A stretch of DNA of 44,964 nucleotides from Nitrosovibrio sp. Nv4 (GCA_945860135.1 CAMAPK010000018.1:1-44964), one strand, 5' to 3'. Counted from the stretch's first letter, positions 8,367-16,909 are shown. Program-made: numbers and translations. Notes: generated by a model from the sequence alone, not told the origin.

Positions 8367-9374
8367 ATGACCGCTGACCTGCGCCGTTCCATACTTGATG
8401 CCATCGTCCATGACGGGGGCAATGTCGCTGCCCGGCTGGCGGAACAGCGTGGCGTATCGCGGCAGTCCGCCAGCGCCTGGCTGGCGAAGCTGAAGCGGGA
8501 AGGCGTCATCACTTCTTCCGGTATTGGGCGCGGCGTGCGCTACCAGTTAGCGCTACTAGTCGATGCGCGGCAGGTTTACCAGCGCGCTGGGCTGAATGAA
8601 GACCGGGTGTGGCGCGAGCTGATCGCACCGCATCTTGCCGATTTGCCGCCCAATGTGCGCAATATCTGGCACTACGCGGTAACGGAGATGGTGAATAATG
8701 CGATAGATCATTCCGGCTCTGAAAAGGTGCTGGTGCGGATGGTGCGCGACGCGCTGAATACTTCGGTCTATATTACCGACGAAGGTGAGGGGATCTTCCT
8801 CAAGATTCAGCGTGCGCTGAATCTATACGATCCACGCGAGGCGATTCTGGAGTTGGCCAAAGGCAAGCTGACCACTGATCCGATGCACCATACGGGCGAG
8901 GGGATTTTCTTTTCGTCGAAGGTGATGGATGCCTTCGACATCCGTTCCGGCAAGCTGCATTTCGTGCATGATGACTGGGGTATGGATGTGTTGCTGGAAC
9001 GCGCTGCCGATGCGCCCGGCACGGTGGTGTTAATGCGCTTGGCCAATGACAGCCAGCGCAATCTGAAAGAGGTGTTCGACCAGTTTGCCGCACCTGAGGA
9101 GTACACTTTCTCCAAGACTATCGTGCCGGTGAAGCTGGCGCAGCATGAAGGGGAGAAACTGGTTTCGCGTTCGCAGGCCAAGCGCCTTACCATGCGCTTC
9201 GAACGGTTCCAGACTGTTGTTCTCGACTTTGCCGGGGTGGAAGAGATCGGGCAGGCATTTGCCGATGAAGTGTTTCGCGTTTTTCAGCAAGCCCATCCGG
9301 GGACCCGCTTATTGCCCATCAATCTGACCACGGAGGTCGGGAATATGGTGAAGCGGGTGATGGGGGCGGCTTGA
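8367..9374 (+). CDS. Winged-helix + GHKL ATPase + STAS-like (DUF4325) regulator
   Basis: A 335-residue protein with three parts. Residues 1-65 form a winged helix-turn-helix ('GNVAARLAEQRGVSRQSASAWLAKLKREGVI'-type region). Residues about 90-230 are a GHKL ATPase domain with N box 'EMVNNAIDHS', G1 box 'DEGEGIF' and G2 box 'HTGEGIFF'. Residues about 265-335 are a STAS-like DUF4325 domain with 'VVLDFAGVEEIGQAFADEVFRVF'. The plan is that of an anti-sigma kinase and its antagonist joined in one chain with a DNA-binding head. The target is unknown. The gene stands alone on the + strand after a TTTAC-rich upstream region; the rest of the neighbourhood is toxin-antitoxin genes and repeats, suggesting horizontally acquired cargo. 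Confidence 0.85.
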   Translation: MTADLRRSILDAIVHDGGNVAARLAEQRGVSRQSASAWLAKLKREGVITSSGIGRGVRYQLALLVDARQVYQRAGLNEDRVWRELIAPHLADLPPNVRNIWHYAVTEMVNNAIDHSGSEKVLVRMVRDALNTSVYITDEGEGIFLKIQRALNLYDPREAILELAKGKLTTDPMHHTGEGIFFSSKVMDAFDIRSGKLHFVHDDWGMDVLLERAADAPGTVVLMRLANDSQRNLKEVFDQFAAPEEYTFSKTIVPVKLAQHEGEKLVSRSQAKRLTMRFERFQTVVLDFAGVEEIGQAFADEVFRVFQQAHPGTRLLPINLTTEVGNMVKRVMGAA

Positions 9375-9592
9375 GTAGTTGCAATTTATGGGGGGCGAAT
9401 CAGGATGAATGCGAACTGGTCGCCAACGAAGCTGCATACCGCAGGGAAACGTTTACATTTAGTCGACATCAAATGCTTAATTAGGACGGTGGTAATAATT
9501 ACATTTGGCTACCATGATTGACGCCGTCACCAGTCAGATTGAGAACTGCAACTTGGATGCCATTATTTCAGTGGATTATCTGGGTTAAAACT

Positions 9593-10294
9593 ATGAAGAA
9601 TCTTTTCAGTTCCTTAAACGACGCAGAAATCGACTGGCTTGACCGGTTTCTGCTCGACCGTATCGACGAAGATGCCGACACGGAAGGCAAGGACGAAGGC
9701 GTGCTGGATATCTCGGAGTTGGATGGTTTTTTCACTGCTCTTGTCAGCGGGCCAGTGATGATTCAGCCTTCGCGCTGGTTGCCTGTGGTGTGGGGTGATT
9801 TTGAGCCAACGTGGGAAAGTACCGAGAACTTCGAGAATGTCATTTCGTTGATGATACGGCACATGAACGGTATCGCTGCTACGTTGATGGAGCAGCCGGA
9901 GGATTTCGAGCCGATGTTTCTGGAGCGCGAGCTGGAAGGGAAAATCTACCCCATCGTCGATGAGTGGTGCGAGGGTTATATGCGGGGTGTGGCGCTGGCG
10001 GCGGACTCATGGAACGCAGGCGGTCGGCAGATGAGCATTATGCTTACACCCATCCAGGCGTTTTCGAGTGAAACGGAATGGCGGGCGCACGATATGTCCA
10101 CTGATGCAGAAATTGAACATATCCGGAATGCAATTACACCCAATGTGCGCGAGATCCATGCCTGGTGGTTGGCGCGCCGTGACGATCCTGTGCCTTCTTC
10201 AGTGCCCGCACACCGTGCCGAACCGCGCGTCGGGCGCAACGATCCCTGCCCCTGCGGCAGTGGCAAGAAATACAAGAAGTGTTGTTTGCACTGA
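9593..10294 (+). CDS. UPF0149/YecA-family protein with C-terminal SEC-C zinc motif
   Basis: A 233-residue protein from the chosen ATG, where '[20 protein letters not shown]' starts the UPF0149 fold; the longer frame from 9518 adds an unconserved tail. The family core has '[16 protein letters not shown]' near the start and '[12 protein letters not shown]' in the middle. The last ~20 residues are a SEC-C metal motif, '[16 protein letters not shown]', which in SecA binds zinc and contacts SecB or the ribosome. The role of YecA-type proteins is poorly known. A 24-codon open frame ends 5 bases before the ATG; there is no obvious Shine-Dalgarno. Confidence 0.88.
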   Translation: MKNLFSSLNDAEIDWLDRFLLDRIDEDADTEGKDEGVLDISELDGFFTALVSGPVMIQPSRWLPVVWGDFEPTWESTENFENVISLMIRHMNGIAATLMEQPEDFEPMFLERELEGKIYPIVDEWCEGYMRGVALAADSWNAGGRQMSIMLTPIQAFSSETEWRAHDMSTDAEIEHIRNAITPNVREIHAWWLARRDDPVPSSVPAHRAEPRVGRNDPCPCGSGKKYKKCCLH

Positions 10295-10441
10295 TATTTC
10301 CGGATGGCTCACCAGGACCACGGCAGGTAGAGATTTTCAATTCGTCCGAGGGGCATGCCGCCGACAGCAAATTAGCGGCACGACAATCAGCATCATATGA
10401 TGTATGCTTTGATACAAATAATCTCTGAATGAGGTGTTCCC

Positions 10442-10639
10442 ATGCGCACGACCCTGAATATTGATGACCAATTGCTGGATGAAGCCCAGCGCATTACTGG
10501 CATGTCGGAGAAGGCCAGCTTGGTGCGGGAGGGCCTGCGCGCACTGATTGAGCGCGAGAGCGCCCGGCGGCTGGCGCGTCTTGGCGGCAGTGAGCCGCAA
10601 TTGGAACCGGTATCGCGCCGGCAGTCTGATCCTGCATGA
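10442..10639 (+). CDS. vapB: VapB-type antitoxin (DUF2191, ribbon-helix-helix)
   Basis: A 65-residue antitoxin beginning 'MRTTLNIDDQLLDEAQRITG', the typical VapB/DUF2191 ribbon-helix-helix opening, followed by 'KASLVREGLRALIERESARRLA' and a short acidic/proline tail. 'gaggtg' stands 6 bases before the ATG. A 10-base palindrome atcatatgat at 10391-10400 lies in the promoter region and could be the autoregulatory site. It overlaps the toxin start by 4 bases (ATGA). Confidence 0.9.
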   Translation: MRTTLNIDDQLLDEAQRITGMSEKASLVREGLRALIERESARRLARLGGSEPQLEPVSRRQSDPA

Positions 10640-11004
10640 TCCTGGTCGATACCTCGGTCTGGGTTGATCACCTGCGCGCCGGTGATGCGGAGCTGGCGGC
10701 GCTGCTGAACGGCAGCCAGGTGCTGATGCACCCCTTCGTGCTCGGAGAGCTGGCATGCGGTAACTTGCGTAACCGAACTGAGGTGCTGGCTCTGCTCAAA
10801 GATTTACCTCGGGCAACACTTGCCACTGACGGGGAGGTGCTTTTCTTCATCGAGCGGCATGCCCTCATGGGGCGCGGTATTGGTTACGTCGATACCCATT
10901 TGCTGGCTGCAGTGGCATTGGGGGGTGAGGCCAGAATATGGACACGGGACAAGCGCCGGCGAACAGTGGCCGATGCTATGGCACTGGCGTATGCGAAGGA
11001 TTGA
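10636..11004 (+). CDS. vapC: VapC PIN-domain toxin
   Basis: A 122-residue PIN ribonuclease with all four acidic positions: Asp5 in 'MILVDTSVW', Glu38 in 'VLGELACG', Asp86 in 'GYVDTHLL' and Asp105 in 'TRDKR'. The 'GELACGNLRNR' wording is typical of VapC toxins paired with DUF2191 antitoxins. Translation is coupled to vapB. It belongs to a different subfamily from the PIN toxin at 7133 and has a different antitoxin fold, so the two pairs are not recent duplicates. Confidence 0.92.
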   Translation: MILVDTSVWVDHLRAGDAELAALLNGSQVLMHPFVLGELACGNLRNRTEVLALLKDLPRATLATDGEVLFFIERHALMGRGIGYVDTHLLAAVALGGEARIWTRDKRRRTVADAMALAYAKD

Positions 11005-11041
11005 TCTTCCGGCATGAGTTGCGTTGGAGTAAGTTGAAAGC

Positions 11042-11142
11042 GGTAAGTGGAGAGTAGTGAGTGGGGAGTGGGAAGTAGTGAGTGGTGAGTGGTGAGTGGT
11101 GAGTGGGAAGTAGGGAGTAGGATGTAGGAAGTAGGAAATGGT
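11042..11142. repeat. Degenerate heptanucleotide tandem repeat, copy 2
   Basis: About 100 bases of 7-base units (gtgagtg, gggagtg, ggaagta and similar), same orientation and same degenerate right end as the copy at 7891. It follows vapC by ~35 bases and precedes the second copy of the duplicated leader. Confidence 0.85.
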
Positions 11143-11356
11143 TAGTATTGTACATAATAAACAAATTATCATTTTCTAATATGCTCTAATCGGATATAAA
11201 TCAGGGATTGGCAGAGGTATAATCTGGAAATCCTGCTACGCATACTCACTAAATTCGTACATTAATTGCATGATTCTCCATTGTTCTCAGAAACTTGCCG
11301 CCAAATTGGCCGATGTCGCCGAGGTTTCGCCGGTGCCGCTGGAAGAAACCAGCCCG
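11143..11356 (+). repeat. Duplicated leader plus gene start, copy 2
   Basis: Partner of 8016-8231. In this copy the gene continues to full length. With the heptamer arrays the two copies form direct repeats of about 320-340 bases bracketing roughly 2.8 kb (HTH-ATPase, UPF0149 and vapBC genes). Confidence 0.8.
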
Positions 11357-11785
11357 CTGGGCGGCTGGCATGGGCATTTGTTTACCGTCGACCGGCGGCA
11401 GTGTGTGCTGTTTTGCCACGATGCAACCCGCTTCACGCTGTTTCTTCCCGGATTGCGCAAGGAGCATTTCGTGGATCTGGGCAACGAATGGTTTCGACCG
11501 CTCTATCTTGCCACGCTCGCCGCTTTTGGCTGCCCGTCGGTGCAGCTCATGAAAGTCGAATTGGCGGTCGGGCCGATTCGTTTCGATACCGCCATTGACC
11601 GGTCGGTGCAGGGCTCCTTGCGCACGGCGCGGGAGGATCTGGAGGCGCTGGCGATGTGTGTGCCCAATGTGCTGTGCCTGGACCCGATCGAGGTATCCTG
11701 TCAGCTCAGCCACAAACCGACGACAAACCGGGGGAAATCACTTTGGCCGGCGCAGGCGATGCTGGAAGCCGTGGCTAGGCTATAG
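11270..11785 (+). CDS. Small uncharacterised protein, DUF6933-like
   Basis: A 171-residue protein with no signal peptide or membrane segment. The opening 'MILHCSQKLAAKLAD' and the block 'WHGHLFTVDRRQCVLFCHD..RFTLFLPGLRKEHF' resemble the DUF6933 family of small bacterial proteins of unknown function; this match is from memory and is moderate. A central segment 'MKVELAVGPIRFDTAIDRSVQGSLRTAREDL' is helix-rich. The last ~25 residues look unconserved. A 29-codon copy of its 5' end lies at 8145. It has no close operon partner and sits behind a heptamer repeat. Confidence 0.6.
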   Translation: MILHCSQKLAAKLADVAEVSPVPLEETSPLGGWHGHLFTVDRRQCVLFCHDATRFTLFLPGLRKEHFVDLGNEWFRPLYLATLAAFGCPSVQLMKVELAVGPIRFDTAIDRSVQGSLRTAREDLEALAMCVPNVLCLDPIEVSCQLSHKPTTNRGKSLWPAQAMLEAVARL

Positions 11786-12212
11786 GCGGTGAGCGATGGA
11801 GGCGAATTCCCCTTCAACGGGCATCTTAATCAATCTGAGAAAGAATATTTATCTTATTTTTGATATAAAACGTCAATTTAAGAAAATAATGAACATCTAG
11901 CTAGTTAGGAACTAAGGTAATAGTAATTGCCTTGATTGTTTGTAATCTTCATCAACCTACTGATATCAAACGATAGTCATGAAATATATGGGAATAACAA
12001 TGGAGTTGGTTGGTTATTCTGTTATGTACTACAGGGAATGAATCTGCCGATGCATAAAAAAAGTTCGGATTGCAGCAGTTTAAGGTCAGTAGTCATCCTC
12101 GAACAGCGGCATTTCCGCGTCAATCCGCCAGAAGTTTTTCTATTTTTCAGGAAATACTCTGATTCAAGTAAATTATAGATATCTTGTTACTTTACAAATA
12201 GAATAATAGTAA
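11786..12212. other. AT-rich intergenic region with no recognisable gene
   Basis: About 430 bases between the DUF6933-like gene and the inverted repeat before the TPR gene. The only open frame of note (80 codons at 11936) has neither a ribosome-binding site nor any protein-like pattern. No transposase remnant or RNA gene was recognised. Confidence 0.5.
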
Positions 12213-12237
12213 TTATTTAGATCAACAATCTAAATAA
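12213..12237. promoter_or_regulatory. Perfect 10-bp inverted repeat upstream of the TPR gene
   Basis: ttatttagat at 12213-12222 and atctaaataa at 12228-12237 form a perfect stem with a 5-base loop, ending ~50 bases before the chosen start codon. It is AT-rich with no T-tract, so an operator or leader hairpin is more likely than a terminator. Confidence 0.45.
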
Positions 12238-12286
12238 GTAAGTTACTGATATTATTAAATAGTGTGAAATGACTGAAAAGGATGGT

Positions 12287-13483
12287 ATGAGAAGGTTGGT
12301 GCCGGGCTGGGTCGCGTTGCTGCTTGTTCTCTCCACAGGCCTGCCCGCCCATGCGCAGGGGAAGGAGTGGAAGAAGCTCAACAGCGAGGTCATGTCGCTG
12401 TACCGGCAAGGCCAGTATGACCGTGCCGTTGTCGCCGCAAAAAAGGCGTTGCAGGTGGCCGAGAAAGCGGTCGGCCCACATCACCCCGATGTGGCCATGA
12501 GCCTGAACAATCTGGCGGAACTGTATCGCGCCCAGGGTCAGTATGAACTGGCCAAGCCGTTGCACAAGCGCGCACTGACGATTCGGGAGCAGGCGCTCGG
12601 TCCGGATCATCCGTTGGTGGCCGCGAGCCTGAACAATCTGGCGGAGTCATATCTTGCTCAAGGCCAGGATGAGCAGGCCGGAATGCTGTTCAAGCGTGCG
12701 CTGGCGGTCATGGAGAAAACCCTCAGTTCGGATCATCCTTTGATAGCCACGAGCATGAACAGTCTTGCAATGGTGTACGATTCCCAGGGCCGCTACTCGC
12801 AAGCCGAACCACTGTACCAGCGGTCATTGGCGATATGGGAGAGGACTCTGGGGCCGGATCACCCCGATGTGGCCAGGAGCCTGAACAATCTGGCATCGCT
12901 CTACTATTCCCAGGGCCGCTACGCGCAGGCCGAGCCACTTTATCAGCGGGCGCTGGCAATTTGGGAGAAGGTCCTGAGTCCGGATCATCCCGATATCGCC
13001 CACAGCCTGAACAACCTCGCGGCGCTGTACTATTCCCAGGGCAAGTACGTGCAGGCAGAACCGCTCTACCAGCGCGCATTGGAAATCGGGGAAAACGCCC
13101 TTGACCCGGATCATCCTGATGTGGCCACGAGCCTCAATAACCTGGCGGAGCTGTACCGCGCCCAAGGCAAGGGCGAGCAGGCTGAACCGCTATACCAGCG
13201 CTCGCGAGCAATCTGGGAGAAAATCCTGGGTCCGGATCATCCCGAAGTGGCTACGAGTCTGAACAATCTTGCGCTGTTGTATGATTCCCAGGGCAAGTAC
13301 GAACAGGCCGAACCGCTGTACCAACGTTCGCTGGCGATCTGGGAAAAAGCTCTCGGCCCGAATCATCCCGATGTGGCCACGAGCCTCGAGAATAGAGCGA
13401 GGCTTTATAGAAAAACCGGCAAGATAGAGCAAGCCGAAGCGTTGGAGCGGCGCGCCCTTGCCATTCGGACCAAGCCTCATTGA
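12287..13483 (+). CDS. Exported tetratricopeptide (kinesin-light-chain-type) repeat protein
   Basis: About 398 residues. The start chosen is the second in-frame ATG, since 'aaaagga' precedes it and it gives a clean signal peptide (MRR, a hydrophobic core, then 'LPAHA' and cleavage before 'QGKEW'); the ATG at 12269 is the alternative. The rest is nine TPR units of the 42-residue kinesin-light-chain type, eight complete, each built on 'PDHPDVATSLNNLAxLYxxQGKYxQAEPLYQRALAIWEK'. Such proteins are protein-binding scaffolds; this one would act in the periplasm or outside. The repeats are very alike at DNA level (126-base period). No partner gene is obvious. Confidence 0.88.
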   Translation: MRRLVPGWVALLLVLSTGLPAHAQGKEWKKLNSEVMSLYRQGQYDRAVVAAKKALQVAEKAVGPHHPDVAMSLNNLAELYRAQGQYELAKPLHKRALTIREQALGPDHPLVAASLNNLAESYLAQGQDEQAGMLFKRALAVMEKTLSSDHPLIATSMNSLAMVYDSQGRYSQAEPLYQRSLAIWERTLGPDHPDVARSLNNLASLYYSQGRYAQAEPLYQRALAIWEKVLSPDHPDIAHSLNNLAALYYSQGKYVQAEPLYQRALEIGENALDPDHPDVATSLNNLAELYRAQGKGEQAEPLYQRSRAIWEKILGPDHPEVATSLNNLALLYDSQGKYEQAEPLYQRSLAIWEKALGPNHPDVATSLENRARLYRKTGKIEQAEALERRALAIRTKPH

Positions 13484-13541
13484 AATCAGGGCGGTCAAGT
13501 GATGCGCCGTGCACCGGTTTATCAATCAGGAAAACATTAGA

Positions 13542-13563
13542 TTGTTATTATCTTAAATAACAA
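13542..13563. repeat. Inverted repeat downstream of the TPR gene
   Basis: ttgttatt at 13542-13549 and aataacaa at 13556-13563, an 8-bp stem with a 6-base loop, ~60 bases after the TPR stop. It is AT-rich with only an imperfect T-rich tail, so it is a weak terminator candidate at best. Confidence 0.3.
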
Positions 13564-14097
13564 GAAAATTATATTTTTCTTATATTGGGTATATATTTCA
13601 TCAATATATTGATTCTAAACATAAGTCTAAATCTGCTCCAAAATGAATACGATGCCGGCTGATTTCCAAAACCGGGTCTGCGTTCAATCCGGAATAGCGG
13701 AAAATAATTCCAAGGATTAGATAAATATTGTTTTATGTATTCGTTTATCGAGCGCAAGGATGATTTGTCCAAAGAAAGAAACTTTCTCTTGCTGAAATAT
13801 CCGCTGCCTGCCAGTGGGTGTCGTGCGGGTAGCAATCTGCAAATTAGCGATCGTCCTGGCAATCAGAGGTGGTAATTCAACGCAAATATTCCTGCATCAT
13901 CGAGCAAATCGTTGGCGCCAGCCCAAACCCATTTATCCCGGTAAAATTTCCCCGCCTGGCGGGTGAGCAGGCTTGAATATGACGATTATGGCCAGGATTT
14001 TTCTGCCATGAAAAGGTCGCTTTTAATCGTCAAGCTATCATGTTTTTGTTCGACAGCATCGTCACCACGAATTGTGTATAAGCAAATAATAAATATC
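13564..14097. other. Long AT-rich intergenic region with no recognisable gene
   Basis: Together with flanking bases, the gap from the TPR stop to the ATPase start is ~970 bases. Both strands lack credible coding frames: open frames are short and give no family-like sequence. A 32-codon frame at 14008 (MKRSLLIVKL...) is too short to support. The far end holds a strong sigma-70-like promoter, listed separately. Confidence 0.5.
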
Positions 14098-14126
14098 TTG
14101 ACATAAATAATATAAGAAAATACTAT
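14098..14126 (+). promoter_or_regulatory. Strong sigma-70-like promoter without an adjacent gene
   Basis: TTGACA at 14098-14103, a 17-base spacer, then TACTAT at 14121-14126. A palindrome gttac-ataa-gtaac at 14147-14160 lies just beyond the expected transcription start and could be an operator. The next gene begins ~330 bases downstream, so the product would be a long leader or a small RNA. Confidence 0.5.
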
Positions 14127-14453
14127 ATTTGCTGAATTGATCATATGTTACATAAGTAACTGATAATAAAAGACAGGAATAAATATCAAAATCTGCCAAC
14201 AAAGTATCGTGAGCGTTTCTGGCAGAGTAAAATTTGAGGTGTTTTTGGTAATGGTTCGGCGCTTTCCGGCTTGTTGACAGCATCTTTTTTCATGCTGCGC
14301 GCAATAGCCTGGACTTGATGCCGGGATGCATGCAGAGGGAACCGGCAGTATTTTTTTAGATGCAATTTATACCCGCACAAATAAAGTAAATAAAAGATAA
14401 ATTATCTACCCGATCGTTAAGTAAGTAAAAAATATTTATTTAGGACGAATATC

Positions 14454-15878
14454 ATGCTAAATCCAGCTACCGAAACTGAAATAGAAAGCAGACTGCGTGA
14501 AGAAAACCCCTGGTGGCTGGCTGGGGTCGGAATCGATTCCGAGCAGGATGCGATGCCACGCCGGGATTATCTGCCGGCATTGCTGGCTTTGATCCAACCG
14601 GAAGAGCCGCAGCAGCCGGTGCTGCTCATGGGGCAGCGTCGGGTGGGGAAGAGCACGCTGGTTTCCCATGCCATTCATGCCTTGCTGCAGGCAGGCGTCG
14701 CCGGCCGTGACATTCTGTATCTGCCGCTGGAAACACCGTCCCTGACCGGATCGAGCCTGGATACGCTGGTGCGGCGCTTTGGTAAGATGTTCGAGCGCCC
14801 GGCGGGAACGCGCATGTATATTTTTCTCGACGAAATTCAGTATCAGCAGGGCTGGGAACTGCAACTGAAAGCGCTGGCCGATAGTTATCGGCATTGCCGC
14901 TTCGTGGCCGTTGCTTCCGCCGCCGCAGCGCTCAAGCAAAAAAGCGTGGAATCGGCAGCAGGACAGTTCAGCGAGTTTTTGCTGCCACCGCTCACGTTCT
15001 GCGAGTTTCTGCATTTCATCGACAAGGAAACCACTCTGATCCGCGAAGAGAGCGAAGGCCCCGGCCCGCGCCGCTTCGTCACGACGGATATCAACGCGCT
15101 GAACGAGGCATTTGTCGATTACCTGAATTACGGCGGTTATCCGGAGGCAGTACATCAGGGCGGGCTGCGCATGAATCCGCGGCGCTTTGTCCGCAGCGAC
15201 ATCATCGACCAGGTGCTGCTGCGGGATCTGCCCAGCCTGTATGGCATTGCCGACGTGCAGGAACTGAATGCGCTGTTCAACACGCTGGCCTATAACACCG
15301 CGCAGGAACTGAGCATCGAGGAACTGGCCAAATCCTCCGGGGTATCGAAACCCACTGTCGTCAAGTATCTCGAATATCTGGAAGCTGCATTCCTGATCAA
15401 GCGGCTGCGGCGGGTGGATCAGAATGCCCAGCAGTTTGTGCGCGCGATGACGTTCAAGGTGTATCTGACCAATCCGACCATGCGCGCGGCTTTGTTTACT
15501 CCTTTGGCGGACAATGATCCCGCTTTTGAGCAACTGGTCGAAACGGCGCTATTCAGTCAGTGGCTGCACAACTCTGCGCGCATCGATTCGCTGTGCTATG
15601 CGCGCGGGAAGCGCGCCGAGGTGAGCCTGGTCAGCCTGGATGCGCGTCAGCAGCCGCGTTTTGCCGTGGCGGTGAAGTGGTCCGACCAGGTTTTCGAGGA
15701 TGCCAAGGAGATCAAGAGCGTGATCGAGTTCGCGCGCGCCAATACCATGGGACGCAAGCCGCTGGTGACCACACGCAGCCAGACCGGGATCAAGACCATG
15801 CAGGGGATCGAAATCGAATTCACCCCGGCCAGCCTGTTGTGTTACACGGTCAGCAAGAATATGCTGGACAGCCGCTGA
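14454..15878 (+). CDS. AAA-family ATPase with DUF4143 (AAA_14 type)
   Basis: A 474-residue P-loop ATPase. Walker A is GQRRVGKST at 60-68 and Walker B 'MYIFLDEIQ' at 121-129, followed by the sensor-like 'FVAVASAAAALKQKS' and then a DUF4143 domain from about 270, including a winged-helix segment ('ELSIEELAKSSGVSKPTVVKYLEYLEAAFLIKRL'-type). Proteins of this plan are widespread and of uncertain role; some accompany toxin-antitoxin or mobile genes. In the sensor position this one has 'ASAAAALKQ' where 'GSSA' is common, an odd Ala-rich variant. 'aggacg' precedes the ATG. The periplasmic protein gene follows after 37 bases, possibly in the same transcript. Confidence 0.85.
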   Translation: MLNPATETEIESRLREENPWWLAGVGIDSEQDAMPRRDYLPALLALIQPEEPQQPVLLMGQRRVGKSTLVSHAIHALLQAGVAGRDILYLPLETPSLTGSSLDTLVRRFGKMFERPAGTRMYIFLDEIQYQQGWELQLKALADSYRHCRFVAVASAAAALKQKSVESAAGQFSEFLLPPLTFCEFLHFIDKETTLIREESEGPGPRRFVTTDINALNEAFVDYLNYGGYPEAVHQGGLRMNPRRFVRSDIIDQVLLRDLPSLYGIADVQELNALFNTLAYNTAQELSIEELAKSSGVSKPTVVKYLEYLEAAFLIKRLRRVDQNAQQFVRAMTFKVYLTNPTMRAALFTPLADNDPAFEQLVETALFSQWLHNSARIDSLCYARGKRAEVSLVSLDARQQPRFAVAVKWSDQVFEDAKEIKSVIEFARANTMGRKPLVTTRSQTGIKTMQGIEIEFTPASLLCYTVSKNMLDSR

Positions 15879-15915
15879 CCTTGGTTGACGCTGCATGCGA
15901 AGGGAACCAGTACCC

Positions 15916-16788
15916 ATGAAGAGATTTGTTGCTACTGCCGGTCTGTGCGGAGTGTTGCTGTTTTCGCCGCTGGCAGCGATCGGGCAGACAGTCACGGAAG
16001 TGATTCCGCTGCAGCACCGCAGCAGCGACGAAATCATTCCGGTGCTGCAGCCGCTGCTGGACAAACAGGGGGCAATCAGCGGCATGCAGGGCCAGCTCAT
16101 CGTCCGCACTACCCCGGCCAATCTGCAGGAAATCAAACGGCTGCTGGCCGAGATCGACACCGCGCCGCGCCGCCTGATCATTACCGTCAAGCAGGATGTG
16201 GATCGCGCCACCGAGCAGCGTTTGCGCGCCATTTCCGGCAGCAGCGCTGCAGCAGGCGCACGCGTGACGATTGCCGGCAGCGAGGGTAATTCCGGCCAGA
16301 TGGTGGAGACCGGCAGACAGCAGGACGGCGGGCAGAAAGCGCGCGTGCTCAACAGCCGTTCGCTGGAGAGCGACCGCAACACGCAGCACGTGCAGGTGCT
16401 GGAAGGCAGCCGTGCATTCATTCGCAGCGGCCAGTCGCTGCCGCAACCGGCGCGCGGCCTGATTTATTCGCCGCAAGGGGATGTGCGGGTGATCGAAAAC
16501 ACGCAGATGCGCGATGCTGTCACCGGTTTCAGCGTGCTGCCGCGCGTGCACGGCGACCAGGTGACGCTGGAAGTGAGTCCGCAGCGGGACAAACCCAGCA
16601 TGCAAACGCCCGGCGCTGTCGATATCCAGCAGATGACCACAACCGTTTCCGGCAGGCTGGGCGAGTGGATCGAGCTGGGCGGTGTGGGGCAGGGGCAGGC
16701 CGAGCAGGCCGGCGCCGCCGCTGCCCGCAGCATCAAGACGGCCGGCCAGCAGCGCAAGGTATTGATCAAGGTGGAAGAAGCGCCTTGA
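15916..16788 (+). CDS. Periplasmic protein with a secretin N1-like domain, no pore domain
   Basis: 290 residues from the chosen ATG, where 'MKRFVATAGLCGVLLFSPLAAIGQ' is a signal peptide; an upstream ATG adds seven codons. Residues about 24-95 resemble a secretin N1 (NolW-like) module: 'VIPLQHRSSDEIIPVLQPLL', 'GQLIVRTTPANLQEIKRLLAEID', then 'RLIITVKQDV'. The rest is low-complexity and beta-rich and lacks the conserved secretin pore-forming region, so this is not a secretin subunit by itself. Function unknown; such short secretin-N proteins might act in envelope assembly. It sits between the DUF4143 ATPase and dodecin. Confidence 0.75.
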   Translation: MKRFVATAGLCGVLLFSPLAAIGQTVTEVIPLQHRSSDEIIPVLQPLLDKQGAISGMQGQLIVRTTPANLQEIKRLLAEIDTAPRRLIITVKQDVDRATEQRLRAISGSSAAAGARVTIAGSEGNSGQMVETGRQQDGGQKARVLNSRSLESDRNTQHVQVLEGSRAFIRSGQSLPQPARGLIYSPQGDVRVIENTQMRDAVTGFSVLPRVHGDQVTLEVSPQRDKPSMQTPGAVDIQQMTTTVSGRLGEWIELGGVGQGQAEQAGAAAARSIKTAGQQRKVLIKVEEAP

Positions 16789-16909
16789 TCAGTCGTGTCT
16801 GCGGTTGATTGCAATTTGCCGGGGTTAGTCCTAGACTGCAACCGGCAGGTGCAGGTAACAAGCTGATTTGCCGGTGTTGCGTCATCAACCCAAAACGAGG
16901 AGAAAAATC

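Noticed and set aside
9514-9588. 24-codon frame just upstream of the UPF0149 gene as a leader peptide
   Set aside because: No ribosome-binding site, no regulatory residue run, and no way to support it from this sequence alone.
11936-12178. 80-codon open frame in the gap before the TPR gene
   Set aside because: No ribosome-binding site, AT-rich random-looking residues, no family resemblance.
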